Shown here: one piece after another, positions 7,457-16,603 of the stretch
How positions within the stretch are numbered: position 1 is the first letter of the stretch
Layout: the number at the start of each line of letters is the position of its first letter
Origin: an uncultured Prevotellaceae bacterium
GTDB lineage: Bacteria > Bacteroidota > Bacteroidia > Bacteroidales > Bacteroidaceae
Length of the DNA stretch: 64,000 bases
Assembly (NCBI GenBank): GCA_937898415.1
Contig: CALDLA010000009.1
Span: forward strand, 8,939 to 72,938
Direction: 5' to 3'
The notes under the pieces: generated by a model
Database searches by the model: none
What the model was told of the DNA's origin: nothing
The model's input: the letters and a program-made list of their open reading frames with translations, nothing else
Position numbers and translations under genes: made by a program

Positions 7457-9184
7457 TCATTCTCCCTTATCGTACTTGTAATCGGGGTACTCCTTCAAGT
7501 AATCGTCAAGCTCCTTGGGCCGCAAGATGATGCAGTCGATGCGTAACGTGCGGTCGTAGTTCAGACGATCACGGTTAGTGACGCTGCTGCTGACACGCAG
7601 GTAGGGGTAGTAGTTACCCGTTCCGGCGTAGGCCATCGGGAAGGTGAAGTCACCAAGATAGATGGTGTCAATCTTGGTGGTATCGCTGACGAAGTTCGAC
7701 TCTGCCACCCACTTACGGTTGCTATCGTCGTTGATGCCCGACGCATCAGCATAGCCCATCGACACGCTGAAGCGGTTGGGTTTGTTGGTACCCACCGTGC
7801 TGGTGATGTGGGGAGGAACGATGACGATGTAGATGCTATAGGTCGTAGAGCGGACATCGGGCAGGTAGTAGTCCACTTCGGGGTTGACGTTCGAACTGGC
7901 AGGCTGCGCTTCGAGGTAGACATCCTTAGAGAGGCGTCCGGAAATCTCGGGGTTCTGGTTCTCACCCACGACGGTGACACGCTGCACGGGTTCATACACA
8001 TTATTCGTATTGGCGAGATACTGCGACGTTTCGCCCTCGACCACGATTTCCGGGTTCCAGAACAGCCAAGGCTGCATGCGGAGGCTGTCGGTAATCCAAG
8101 CGATACCGTTACTGCAAGTGTAACGTGTGGCACCATGAAGCAGCGATGCAGCATCCTCGGAATACACCTTCCTACGGAGGGTACTGTAAAGGGAGTCGCA
8201 CTGCAGGGTCTCGCCCGTATTCAGCGTCTTCAGCTTCTTGTTGTCATAGAGGTTGTTGTTGTAATACAGGTTTGCAGTCAACATGCGGTTGACCATAGAG
8301 TCCTGCAGATACTGGACATCGGCTATCTCAACTTTCGTCTTCAGCTTAGTCGCCAAATCCTCAATGAACTCGAACGAGGGCACGTAGTGGAAGTACTGGC
8401 TGACCTTCTCCTTAGCCTTGGTCCACGCATCGTTGGTGGGGATAATCATCGAGTAATTACTGTCCTCGCGGTTGATGTAGGCATAGTAGTCAGCGAAGAG
8501 ATCATTGTGCTCATCGAAGACGGAGTCCAGATAGGTGATCTCACCGTTCACGGTGGGTCCCTGAACACTCTTATACTCGTTCAGTTTCTTTACGTCGTAA
8601 CTGTGATAGAAGTTGCTGATGGAGTCGATGGGGAATTCGTTGGCATTCAGCGACTCATAAATATTCTGCACAAACGGGATCTTGCCACCCAACAGGTGGA
8701 TGGTGCCGTTTTCCGACGCCAGGTTGGGACGCACCACGCTGATCCCCTGCATATCGTAGTACAGGTCTCCATTGAAGTGCGCCAGCTTCTCGTTAAGCGT
8801 GTAGATGGGCAGGTTGTCAAGTACACCCGAAGCGGGATAGTTACTGCGGGCTATGTGGTTCTCGATGAATTCCCTGCGCAGCCGTTCGTCACTAAAGGCG
8901 TTTACCGTCTCATAGTCGAAACTGCCGTTGACCGGCGCCCAGACGGTGTAGGTCTGCGACGCGTTGAGGACAGCATCATAGTCCACCTTCTTCAGCAGCG
9001 ATGCAAACTGCGAGAGGTTGTCGGTATTGGCAATGTTCTCCCAAAGCGTGGACTGCTGAGTGTCCAACAGTTCCGAGTTGGCATCGTAGTGGTCATCCCA
9101 GTCGGCACAGCCGTCGAAAGCTGTGGCACCGCCACAGCACAACGAACAGGCGATGAGATATTTGGTTATATTCTTGCTATTCAT
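7457..9184 (-). CDS. FAS1 (fasciclin)-domain lipoprotein, two FAS1 motifs
   Basis: This 575-residue predicted lipoprotein has a lipobox cysteine in FDGCAD (about residue 26) and two FAS1-type segments. The first runs from about residue 45 with the diagnostic YTVWAPVNGSF (about 80); the second has IIPTNDAW (about 248). FAS1 domains are ancient adhesion modules that bind proteins or sugars at cell surfaces. The C-terminal 170 residues are beta-rich and resemble no domain I can name. It lies between another FAS1 gene (39 nt upstream) and a SusC gene (33 nt downstream) in the same operon. That position suggests an accessory surface protein of the SusCD complex, as an inference. Its signal peptide closely matches that of the SusD at 2218-4086. 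Confidence 0.88.
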   Translation of the reverse strand: MNSKNITKYLIACSLCCGGATAFDGCADWDDHYDANSELLDTQQSTLWENIANTDNLSQFASLLKKVDYDAVLNASQTYTVWAPVNGSFDYETVNAFSDERLRREFIENHIARSNYPASGVLDNLPIYTLNEKLAHFNGDLYYDMQGISVVRPNLASENGTIHLLGGKIPFVQNIYESLNANEFPIDSISNFYHSYDVKKLNEYKSVQGPTVNGEITYLDSVFDEHNDLFADYYAYINREDSNYSMIIPTNDAWTKAKEKVSQYFHYVPSFEFIEDLATKLKTKVEIADVQYLQDSMVNRMLTANLYYNNNLYDNKKLKTLNTGETLQCDSLYSTLRRKVYSEDAASLLHGATRYTCSNGIAWITDSLRMQPWLFWNPEIVVEGETSQYLANTNNVYEPVQRVTVVGENQNPEISGRLSKDVYLEAQPASSNVNPEVDYYLPDVRSTTYSIYIVIVPPHITSTVGTNKPNRFSVSMGYADASGINDDSNRKWVAESNFVSDTTKIDTIYLGDFTFPMAYAGTGNYYPYLRVSSSVTNRDRLNYDRTLRIDCIILRPKELDDYLKEYPDYKYDKGE

Positions 9185-9223
9185 AATCTTCAGTTTTCAA
9201 TGTTCAATCTTCAATTTCCAATC

Positions 9224-11305
9224 TTAGTACATGTCCTCCACGTAGCGGGTGTTGTTATAGACGTTCTCCGGACAGAACTCGATATAGTCCAGGTGGAACT
9301 CGCCCTGTGGATTCTCAATCACACTCTTACAGCGTACCCAGTAATCGCCCTGCTTAAACTCCTGGCGTGCGACGATACGGCGCAAGTCCTTGGGGTTGTT
9401 GCGGGCATAGCTACCAGAGTTGACGCCGACGGTATAATAAAGAGGTCCGCGCATGTAACCGAGGTTACGCATGTTGGCGTCGCTCTCAATACCGCTGTCA
9501 TCAAGCTTGGTCCAGTCGCACCAGCCCGTCACAGCGTCGGGCGTCAGGTTACTGTTGTTGGCAGGAATGTGACGCATGTCAAGAGGAATGTCAAGCGCCT
9601 TCATCGTTGTCAGGTCAGAACTGCTGCCGAGGTAGAACTGCAGCATGCCTCGCTGAGGATCCTCAGCGGTATAACCCACGCGCAGTTCGTAGGTGCCATC
9701 GGGTACCGGCGGCAGACGGAAGGAGAAGTCATAGTTACCCATGCAGTTAAACTCGTCCTCCTGATAGTTGCTCCAGCTGCTGCCGCGACCCGGGAAGTAG
9801 TAGAAGCGGGTGTCCTCGCCGTTATAGATGGCCAGGTTCTTGAAGAACTTCGGTGGGAAGCGGATGTAGTCACAGTTAGCGTGACGTCCGTCTGTACCCT
9901 GAAGACCACCGTTGAGGGCTTTCACCTGTGAATAGGATATCCAGCGGAACGAGTTGGACATCATCTCGCCGAAGATGGCGGTATCGTCAATACGGATGCG
10001 CTCGTTCAGGGCGCCGCGCGGCACCTTGCTGTCATAGACGAGGATATCGTTCACTGGATGGATATAGCCGTTAAGCGAGGATATCTGAGAGCTGGAGCCC
10101 TTCAGGTCGATACCTTCGAACAAGACGGAATGCATACCGGCCGTGCCAAGTTCGGCCACCATGTCGGTGAGCGAGTTGTTGGCTATCCAACGGTTGATAT
10201 AGAGTTTACTGCTATTTCTCGTAATCTTAAGCATCGTGTAGGGCAACATAGTCTCGTAATACTCCACAAGCGTGACCTTGGAAATCTGGTTGCTGGAGAT
10301 GACGAGCTTGTCGTAGGGAATCTTGTATTCCAGGATATGATAGCGCAGGAACATGTTCAGGGTGTTCCACGGGTTTGCATAGTCTGTCTCGGTGCTCACC
10401 TTGATGTCATGATTACGGGCATAGTCATACCAGCCTGCATCCTTGTCAGCACAATGGCCGTACACCTCGTTGGCATAGGCCTTCAGGTCTTCAATGTTGT
10501 TGATTCCCTTATCGGCCAGGGCCTGGTCGGTCTCGGGGAAGATGGTGTAGCCCAGCTCGCACTTTTCAGGGGTGTAAAACTTACGTTTGTTGTCCACTTG
10601 CCCCACATCGGTAGTGCTGACGGCATTCAGCGAGTCGGCGAGTCCCGTCAGTTTCAAGGCCTGCGTGAAGATGGTGAACAGGTCGGGATGGCTGTCCAGC
10701 TCACCGGCAATCAGCATGTTCGAACGGAGGATGACATGGTCTATCTCATGCAGGACGCCGTTCTCCAACTCGTTGTCCATGCTGGTGATGGTGGACGCAC
10801 GGCTAACGACCAGTGCTCCTGACTCCGGGTCGATACTGGTGTTGATATCACGACCCAGCATGGTCTTGATGGTCATGCCATTGCCCATGTCGACACCCAT
10901 CATCTCTGTGGACAACAGGTGGAACAAGGCAATGTCTTCGCAGAGCGAGTCGGTAAGACCCTCCAGGCTCTTGGCCGTCATGCCGTTATGGGGGAAGTCT
11001 ACGTTGACGGGGTCGTCATACAGACTGTCGATGTAAGCTTGAACGGCATCGTTATCCGGAGCAAAGCAGGTGTAGGTGCCGTAGGCGGAAAGGATCTTGT
11101 CGTAGCCAATTCTCGACAGGATGTAATTGAAGCTGCTGAAGCGGTCGCTACGGTTCACCAGATAGTCCTCAATCGTCTCACCCGTAAATGTATAAAGGTT
11201 CGATTCGTCAATGTCTTCCTTACAGGAGACAAACGGTGAGAAGATGGCGGCTGTACCGCAGAACAACAGCCCCTTCACAATGTATTTCTTTATCTTCGTA
11301 TTCAT
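9224..11305 (-). CDS. FAS1 (fasciclin)-domain lipoprotein, two FAS1 motifs plus beta-rich C-terminus
   Basis: This protein of 693 residues carries a lipoprotein signal peptide (FVSCKED) and two FAS1 segments. The first has YTCFAPDNDAV (about residue 82) and ends in LHEIDHVILRSN; the second has YTIFPETDQAL (about 255) and ends near LRYHILEYKIP. The last 280 residues form a separate beta-sandwich-like region (PDGTYELRVGYTAEDPQRG) of the sort often seen C-terminal in Bacteroidetes FAS1 proteins. The ATG at 11305 was preferred to a TTG four codons upstream. It follows the proximal SusD gene by 27 nt. No catalytic motif is visible; a surface binding role is inferred from the family and the operon. 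Confidence 0.88.
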   Translation of the reverse strand: MNTKIKKYIVKGLLFCGTAAIFSPFVSCKEDIDESNLYTFTGETIEDYLVNRSDRFSSFNYILSRIGYDKILSAYGTYTCFAPDNDAVQAYIDSLYDDPVNVDFPHNGMTAKSLEGLTDSLCEDIALFHLLSTEMMGVDMGNGMTIKTMLGRDINTSIDPESGALVVSRASTITSMDNELENGVLHEIDHVILRSNMLIAGELDSHPDLFTIFTQALKLTGLADSLNAVSTTDVGQVDNKRKFYTPEKCELGYTIFPETDQALADKGINNIEDLKAYANEVYGHCADKDAGWYDYARNHDIKVSTETDYANPWNTLNMFLRYHILEYKIPYDKLVISSNQISKVTLVEYYETMLPYTMLKITRNSSKLYINRWIANNSLTDMVAELGTAGMHSVLFEGIDLKGSSSQISSLNGYIHPVNDILVYDSKVPRGALNERIRIDDTAIFGEMMSNSFRWISYSQVKALNGGLQGTDGRHANCDYIRFPPKFFKNLAIYNGEDTRFYYFPGRGSSWSNYQEDEFNCMGNYDFSFRLPPVPDGTYELRVGYTAEDPQRGMLQFYLGSSSDLTTMKALDIPLDMRHIPANNSNLTPDAVTGWCDWTKLDDSGIESDANMRNLGYMRGPLYYTVGVNSGSYARNNPKDLRRIVARQEFKQGDYWVRCKSVIENPQGEFHLDYIEFCPENVYNNTRYVEDMY

Positions 11306-11332
11306 AATCTTATGCAATTTCTGTGATAACGA

Positions 11333-13105
11333 TTAATTCTTGGAAGTAGACTTCTCCTGTATGAAGACAGGATTCTGTTTCAAGAGGTTATTGACCTTGA
11401 GCTCACTCTCCTGAATAGGCCAGTAGAGATAGGGTTCGGTCTTCATCTTGTAGGAGATGGCATCGCCGCCGCTGTCGACATACTTCCTGACAATCTGCAG
11501 CAACATTGGCTTGTAAAGTGCTGGCCAACTTTCGGTATCGGCCAGTCGCTGACGACCGTTGACGCCCTCCATGTGGCGGTAGCAGAAGCGCATGAGGTCG
11601 AACCAGCGCTTACCCTCGAAGCACAGCTCGCGCTCGCGCTCGTTCATGACCAGCAGTTCCATGCCGGTCTTCGTCTGGAAGGCATCAAACTTCAGCGTGT
11701 CGGTGGAGTTCTTCTTTATAGAACGTTTGTTGACAGACTGCACCAGGTCGAAGGCTTTCTTCAGGGTCACGACGTCACTGTCGTTGGCAGCCGTCTCCAC
11801 CAGGGCCTCGGCCTGCATCAGCATGATGTCGGTTAGGCGATAGACAATCCAGTTCTGTCTGAACTCCTTGAACTGTCGGGAGTTGCTCTTTCTGGGACCG
11901 ACGTTGGAGGTCACCTCGACGGTCGATCCTCCATCATCCACCATCTTACGAATGCTCAACTGCTGAGCCTCTTCGTTGTTGGCTTCGTACACATTGTTCC
12001 AGAAACGGTAGTCATTCTTCGAACAATAGAATTTCTTCGATTCCGAGGTATTGGCGTTGGCAGCCACTGTGCTAAACAACTGCGAGGCCATCAGGATACT
12101 GGTCGACCTATAGCTATTCTCATTGCCCGACTGATAATAATAGTTCTCCAGGGCCTGGTTGGAATTGTTGCGGCCGTTGTACTGCAACTCCAGGATGCTT
12201 TCACGTGAATTACCACTGCTGAAAATGGTGTATAACGCTTTGTCACCGTCTATCAGGTGGTAACGATCCTCTTCCTTAGCAGTAATTTCCTTTTCCTGAT
12301 AGAGCTTATAATATGCGTCTTTCGCGTTGATGACCGAGTCAGTCAGGGCAATGGCCTGCTGGTAGTCACTGTTACTGTGGTTCATGGAAGCCCGCCATAG
12401 GTAGATGTCGGCCATGAGTGCATGGACGGCATCACGGGTCATATAACCCCAATTGCGCCAGTCGCTACGTCCGTAGGAGCCAGAGCGCATGATGTACAGA
12501 CGAGCCTCCTCCAAATCATCCAGACAGTGCTGAAGGACAGTCTCGGGATCACTCTGCGCCATAGGCTCTATCTGACTGTCATCCTCGTATGAACGAGTGA
12601 CGTAGGGGACGTCGCGGAAAGCGCGTACTAAGTAGAAATAGCACAGGCTTCGCAGAGCCAGCATCTGGGCACGTACCACCTGGTAGTCGCCCTCGGTGAA
12701 CTCTGGATCTTCGGCCATTACGTCGGCAGCATGGTTCAACACGATATTACAACTGTTGATGACATTGTAGAAGGCGTCCCACGTGGCATATCTGTTAGTG
12801 GGCAGCAGGTTCACGGCACTGATGTTATCGAGCGTGTTGTCGTTGTAGTCCTGTAGCTTCACCAACTCGTCAGAACGGAAACCGCCCCACATGATGAGCC
12901 GCTCCTGTATGTTATAGCTGATCATGCTCAGATAGCAGCCGTCCACCATCTGCTCCACGTCGGCCTTGGTCTTCCAGAAGTCATCACCCACGATGCGGTC
13001 GGTGGGATAGATGGTCAGGAAGTCGTTGCAGCTGGCAAGGGCGGCGGCGGCACCACAGCACAGCAGCCCCTTCACCATATATTTCTTTATGCTTTTGGTA
13101 ATCAT
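11333..13105 (-). CDS. SusD/RagB-family outer-membrane lipoprotein (proximal pair)
   Basis: This 590-residue SusD/RagB homologue has a lipobox LASCND (cysteine near residue 26) and family hallmarks: the opening DFLTIYPTDRIVGDDFWKT, the segment LALRSLCYFYLVRAFRDVPY (about 148-167), and the C-terminal ERERELCFEGKRWFDLMRF (about 490-508), followed by the typical closing region. It would bind ligand at the cell surface above the SusC encoded 48 nt upstream. The spacer between the two genes (13106-13153) is a degenerate CTAATT/CTCATT simple repeat. Its signal peptide resembles that of the next FAS1 protein (KKYMVKGLLCCG against KKYIVKGLLFCG). Confidence 0.94.
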   Translation of the reverse strand: MITKSIKKYMVKGLLCCGAAAALASCNDFLTIYPTDRIVGDDFWKTKADVEQMVDGCYLSMISYNIQERLIMWGGFRSDELVKLQDYNDNTLDNISAVNLLPTNRYATWDAFYNVINSCNIVLNHAADVMAEDPEFTEGDYQVVRAQMLALRSLCYFYLVRAFRDVPYVTRSYEDDSQIEPMAQSDPETVLQHCLDDLEEARLYIMRSGSYGRSDWRNWGYMTRDAVHALMADIYLWRASMNHSNSDYQQAIALTDSVINAKDAYYKLYQEKEITAKEEDRYHLIDGDKALYTIFSSGNSRESILELQYNGRNNSNQALENYYYQSGNENSYRSTSILMASQLFSTVAANANTSESKKFYCSKNDYRFWNNVYEANNEEAQQLSIRKMVDDGGSTVEVTSNVGPRKSNSRQFKEFRQNWIVYRLTDIMLMQAEALVETAANDSDVVTLKKAFDLVQSVNKRSIKKNSTDTLKFDAFQTKTGMELLVMNERERELCFEGKRWFDLMRFCYRHMEGVNGRQRLADTESWPALYKPMLLQIVRKYVDSGGDAISYKMKTEPYLYWPIQESELKVNNLLKQNPVFIQEKSTSKN

Positions 13106-13153
13106 AATTCCTAAATCCTAATTTCTAATTACTCATTACTAATTACTCATTTC

Positions 13154-16100
13154 TCAGAATCCCACTTGGATGTTCATCGTTACCGACTTGCTTCGTGGTG
13201 TCTGAGAACCGTCATAGGCGATACCCCATGAACCGGGAGAGTGCTCAGGGTCGGTACCGCTATACTTGCTCCAGCAGAATAGGTTCTGTCCAGAGAGGCT
13301 CATCGTCAGTCGGTTCATTCCCAATGACTTCAGCACCTTCTTCTTGAAGTTATAGGAAAGCTGTACGTAGCTCATTCTGACGAAAGAGGCATCCTCGACG
13401 TAGCGGTCACTTCCTAACCAGTTGTAACCGGTGTCGAACATGGCGCGCGGAATGTAGGTCACATCACCGTTCTTGCGCCAGCGCCAGTTGACGGCTGAAC
13501 TTTGGTTGTAGGCGTTGAACATCTCCTCAAGGCCCATCTTGGCTGAGTTGACAATCTTGATACCCTGACGATAGCTGAAACTCGTCTTCAAGGCCCAGTT
13601 GTCATACTGCAGGTTGAAGCCGAAACCGCCGTTGATGTGCGGGTTGGAGTTACCTAAGTAGACGATGTCGAGCGAGTTGATCTGTCCGTCGTTGTTCACG
13701 TCCTCATAGATGGCGTCGCCACCCTGGAACTCATAGGTGGGGTCGCCGTCCTCGAAATTATATACCTGACGGATGGGGTCGCCCTTGGAAGTCATCATCA
13801 CCTTGCCGTCTCTATTGATGGCAACAGGAGCTGTCTTGCCCTTGGCCAGGAACTCATTGTTGATGTAGTCTTCCAGCTGCTTGCCAGTCCATCCGTTACT
13901 CTGCTTCAGGTTCGTCAGGTACTCGTAGGTATATTGATAGACGCCCTTGTAGCGCAGTCCGTAGATAGAACCTAACGGGTTGCCCTTCTGAATACGGTTC
14001 AGGTATTGTCCGCGCTTACTGGAGTCCCATTCGGCGTTGATGCTCTCCAGCACGCTCTCGTCCATGTCGACAATCTCGTTGAAGTTCTGCGAGATGTTGA
14101 AGTTGGCGCTGACGGAGAACTTGCCGATGTTGACAATTTTATTCGCCGAAACATTCAGTTCCCATCCCTTGTTGGTCATCTCACCGACGTTAGCCCAAGA
14201 CAACGACGAGAAACCTGTGGACGACGGGATGCGCACACCGCCCATCAGCAGGTCCTTGGTACGCTTGAAGTAGTAGTTGAAGTCACCCGTGAGGCGGTCG
14301 TCAAAGAATCCGAAGTCGCCACCTAAGTTATATTGGGTCGTACGCTCCCACTTCAGTTCGTTCAGCTGCAAGCCTTCCAGATAGGTCACGCTACGCTTGT
14401 CAGAGATGGTACCGTACACACCCGACGTGTTGTACTTGGCATACTGTAGGTACTGTCCGTCCGGCTGACGTCCGACGATACCCCACGAGGGACGGAAGGA
14501 GAGCATGGAGAGCCACTTCTTCGACCACTTCATGAACGGCTCGTCGCTGATGTTCCAGCGGGCCGACAGACCAGGGAACCAACCCCACTTCTTAGAGTCG
14601 CCGAACTTCGTGGTACCGTCGGCACGGAGCGAGAAGTCAATAGAGTAGCGCGACATATAGGAGAAGTGTCCGCTGTAGATACCCGACATCGAGCGCCATT
14701 GTCCGTTGCCCGAGCTCATGCTTTCGATGGCAGTGTCTACGGTGGGCGAGGTGGTACCGTTCGGGGCATTGCGGTTCACGACGGTCTGGCTGTTGTCGTT
14801 GCCTGAGGTCATCTCCCAGCGGGCCAGCATCGTCAGGAACAAATCCTCGTTCGTGAAATGCGGATTCAGCGTCAGGGTGTGACGCGTGGTGAAGGCCAAC
14901 GAGTTGTAGTCGTACACCTGGCTGCGGTTGTAGTTACCATTCGTCCATCCTCGGGTAGCCAAAGAACCTGGCAGGTATTTCGGCTCACTCTTCGAGAAGA
15001 TGTCCATATAGACCAGTCCGCTGTAGTTCAGCTGTGTCGAGGAGTCGTCTTTGCTCAGCAGGTAGTAGTCCAAGCGGAACTCCGGCGAGATACGGTAGGT
15101 CTTCTCATCTCTCCACGCCAGATGGGCAATAGCCACGGGATTACCCAGGTCACGGATGGCACTGAGCTGTGCTGACGAAGTTCCTGCAATGTAGGAACCG
15201 GCATCGTTGGCACTTGAGAAACCGGCAGCACGGAACTGTTCCTCCGTGGGGTCGGGCTGCATGACGTAGAACTCGTTGGTATCGTTGCCGTTCATGTCCT
15301 GACGGTACACCGACATGTTAGGCGACAGTTTCTGGGCACGTCCCAGGATGTTGTCGTCGTAGTTACGGTGGTTCGACGTGTAGGTCAGGGGGAAGGTGGT
15401 GCGGAACGTGATGCGGTCAGAGACGAAGTAGTCCAGTGCCAGCTTCGTGGTGAAGCGGTCAAGTGTCTGCTTGATAATGGTACCGTTCTGGTGGTCGTAG
15501 CCGGCTGACACGCGGAAGTTGGCCTTCTCACCACCACCGGTGATGGTCAGGTAGTGGTACTGGCTCCAGCCCACCTGCTGCACCTCGTCCACCCAGTCGG
15601 TGTTGTTGTTCCAGTTCTCGAAGTCAGCCCATGAGCGGTTGTAGTTGATTTCGTTGATATTGGTCGTAGCCGAGGCACTCTGGGCGGGATTGTAGTACAT
15701 CTCCTTCAGCATCATGGTGTAGTCGTCACCATTCAGCAGGTTGTAGCCCTTGGGCTGCCAGCTGGCCTGGACACGTAGTGAGTAGTCCACACGGGTCTTA
15801 CCGCGGGCACCGCGCTTCGTGCGGATTTGGATGACACCGTTAGCACCGCGCGAACCCCAGATGGCGGTAGCGGCGGCGTCCTTCAGTACCTGGATGTCCT
15901 CGATGTCCGACGGGTTCACCGACAGCAGCGAGGCGTAGGTCTCTTCATTGGCGTTCTGGAAGTCGAAGTTGGCATCGGGGTTGTCGAAGATGTTACCGTC
16001 GACGACAATCAGCGGCTCGGCTGAGCCGTTGATGCTGGTCACACCGCGCAGACGCATCGTCGTACCGGAACCAAGGTTACCTGAGTTGGCCACGATGTCG

Positions 16101-16579
16101 AGACCGGCAATCTGTCCTTGCAGAGCCTCGTCGGCCGATGTAAAGGCCAGACCTTCCACCTCTTTCATTGAGAAAGTCTGTGCGGCCACCGAGACCTCAC
16201 GCTCGGGGATAGCCAGACCACCCTGATTGAACTTACGCTTGGCGACCACCGTCACCTCCTTAATCTGCGTGGCGTCCTCCAGCTTGATATCGAAGCGGGT
16301 ACGGGTGCCGATAGGCAGGGTGACGGTCTTATAGCCTACATACGAGATCTTCAGTTTGTTCTTTGCGTTCTTGACGGTCATGGAGAAGTTACCGTTCATG
16401 TCTGTCTGTGCGAAGGATACGTTACGATTGTTAGCATCAATCTCCACGACATTACACATCATCACGGGTCCCATGGCGTCGTTGACAGTACCCGATATAC
16501 GGGCCTCCTGTGCCAAGGCTGTCGTTGACAGTCCGCAGACGGCGCAGATGATACAGATGATATATTTTATGCTATTCAT
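13154..16579 (-). CDS. SusC/RagA-family TonB-dependent outer-membrane transporter (proximal pair)
   Basis: This 1141-residue SusC/RagA transporter has a signal peptide (cleavage near ALAQ), a carboxypeptidase-like regulatory domain (about 28-105), and a TonB plug with the family motifs ALQGQIAGLDIVANSG and WGSRGANGVIQIRTKRG (about 155-285). A large barrel follows, ending in the aromatic-type terminus MNIQVGF. It is the energy-coupled channel of the proximal SusCD pair. The FAS1 gene that opens the operon ends 24 nt upstream. It is only distantly similar to the distal SusC, so the two pairs probably handle different ligands (inference). Confidence 0.94.
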   Translation of the reverse strand: MNSIKYIICIICAVCGLSTTALAQEARISGTVNDAMGPVMMCNVVEIDANNRNVSFAQTDMNGNFSMTVKNAKNKLKISYVGYKTVTLPIGTRTRFDIKLEDATQIKEVTVVAKRKFNQGGLAIPEREVSVAAQTFSMKEVEGLAFTSADEALQGQIAGLDIVANSGNLGSGTTMRLRGVTSINGSAEPLIVVDGNIFDNPDANFDFQNANEETYASLLSVNPSDIEDIQVLKDAAATAIWGSRGANGVIQIRTKRGARGKTRVDYSLRVQASWQPKGYNLLNGDDYTMMLKEMYYNPAQSASATTNINEINYNRSWADFENWNNNTDWVDEVQQVGWSQYHYLTITGGGEKANFRVSAGYDHQNGTIIKQTLDRFTTKLALDYFVSDRITFRTTFPLTYTSNHRNYDDNILGRAQKLSPNMSVYRQDMNGNDTNEFYVMQPDPTEEQFRAAGFSSANDAGSYIAGTSSAQLSAIRDLGNPVAIAHLAWRDEKTYRISPEFRLDYYLLSKDDSSTQLNYSGLVYMDIFSKSEPKYLPGSLATRGWTNGNYNRSQVYDYNSLAFTTRHTLTLNPHFTNEDLFLTMLARWEMTSGNDNSQTVVNRNAPNGTTSPTVDTAIESMSSGNGQWRSMSGIYSGHFSYMSRYSIDFSLRADGTTKFGDSKKWGWFPGLSARWNISDEPFMKWSKKWLSMLSFRPSWGIVGRQPDGQYLQYAKYNTSGVYGTISDKRSVTYLEGLQLNELKWERTTQYNLGGDFGFFDDRLTGDFNYYFKRTKDLLMGGVRIPSSTGFSSLSWANVGEMTNKGWELNVSANKIVNIGKFSVSANFNISQNFNEIVDMDESVLESINAEWDSSKRGQYLNRIQKGNPLGSIYGLRYKGVYQYTYEYLTNLKQSNGWTGKQLEDYINNEFLAKGKTAPVAINRDGKVMMTSKGDPIRQVYNFEDGDPTYEFQGGDAIYEDVNNDGQINSLDIVYLGNSNPHINGGFGFNLQYDNWALKTSFSYRQGIKIVNSAKMGLEEMFNAYNQSSAVNWRWRKNGDVTYIPRAMFDTGYNWLGSDRYVEDASFVRMSYVQLSYNFKKKVLKSLGMNRLTMSLSGQNLFCWSKYSGTDPEHSPGSWGIAYDGSQTPRSKSVTMNIQVGF

Positions 16580-16603
16580 ATTCTATTATTCCTTAGATGG
16601 TTC

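Noticed and set aside
7808..9931. A 707-codon plus-strand open frame opposite the FAS1 genes
   Set aside because: It is the antisense of two clearly coding genes, has no family features, and arises from their codon bias.
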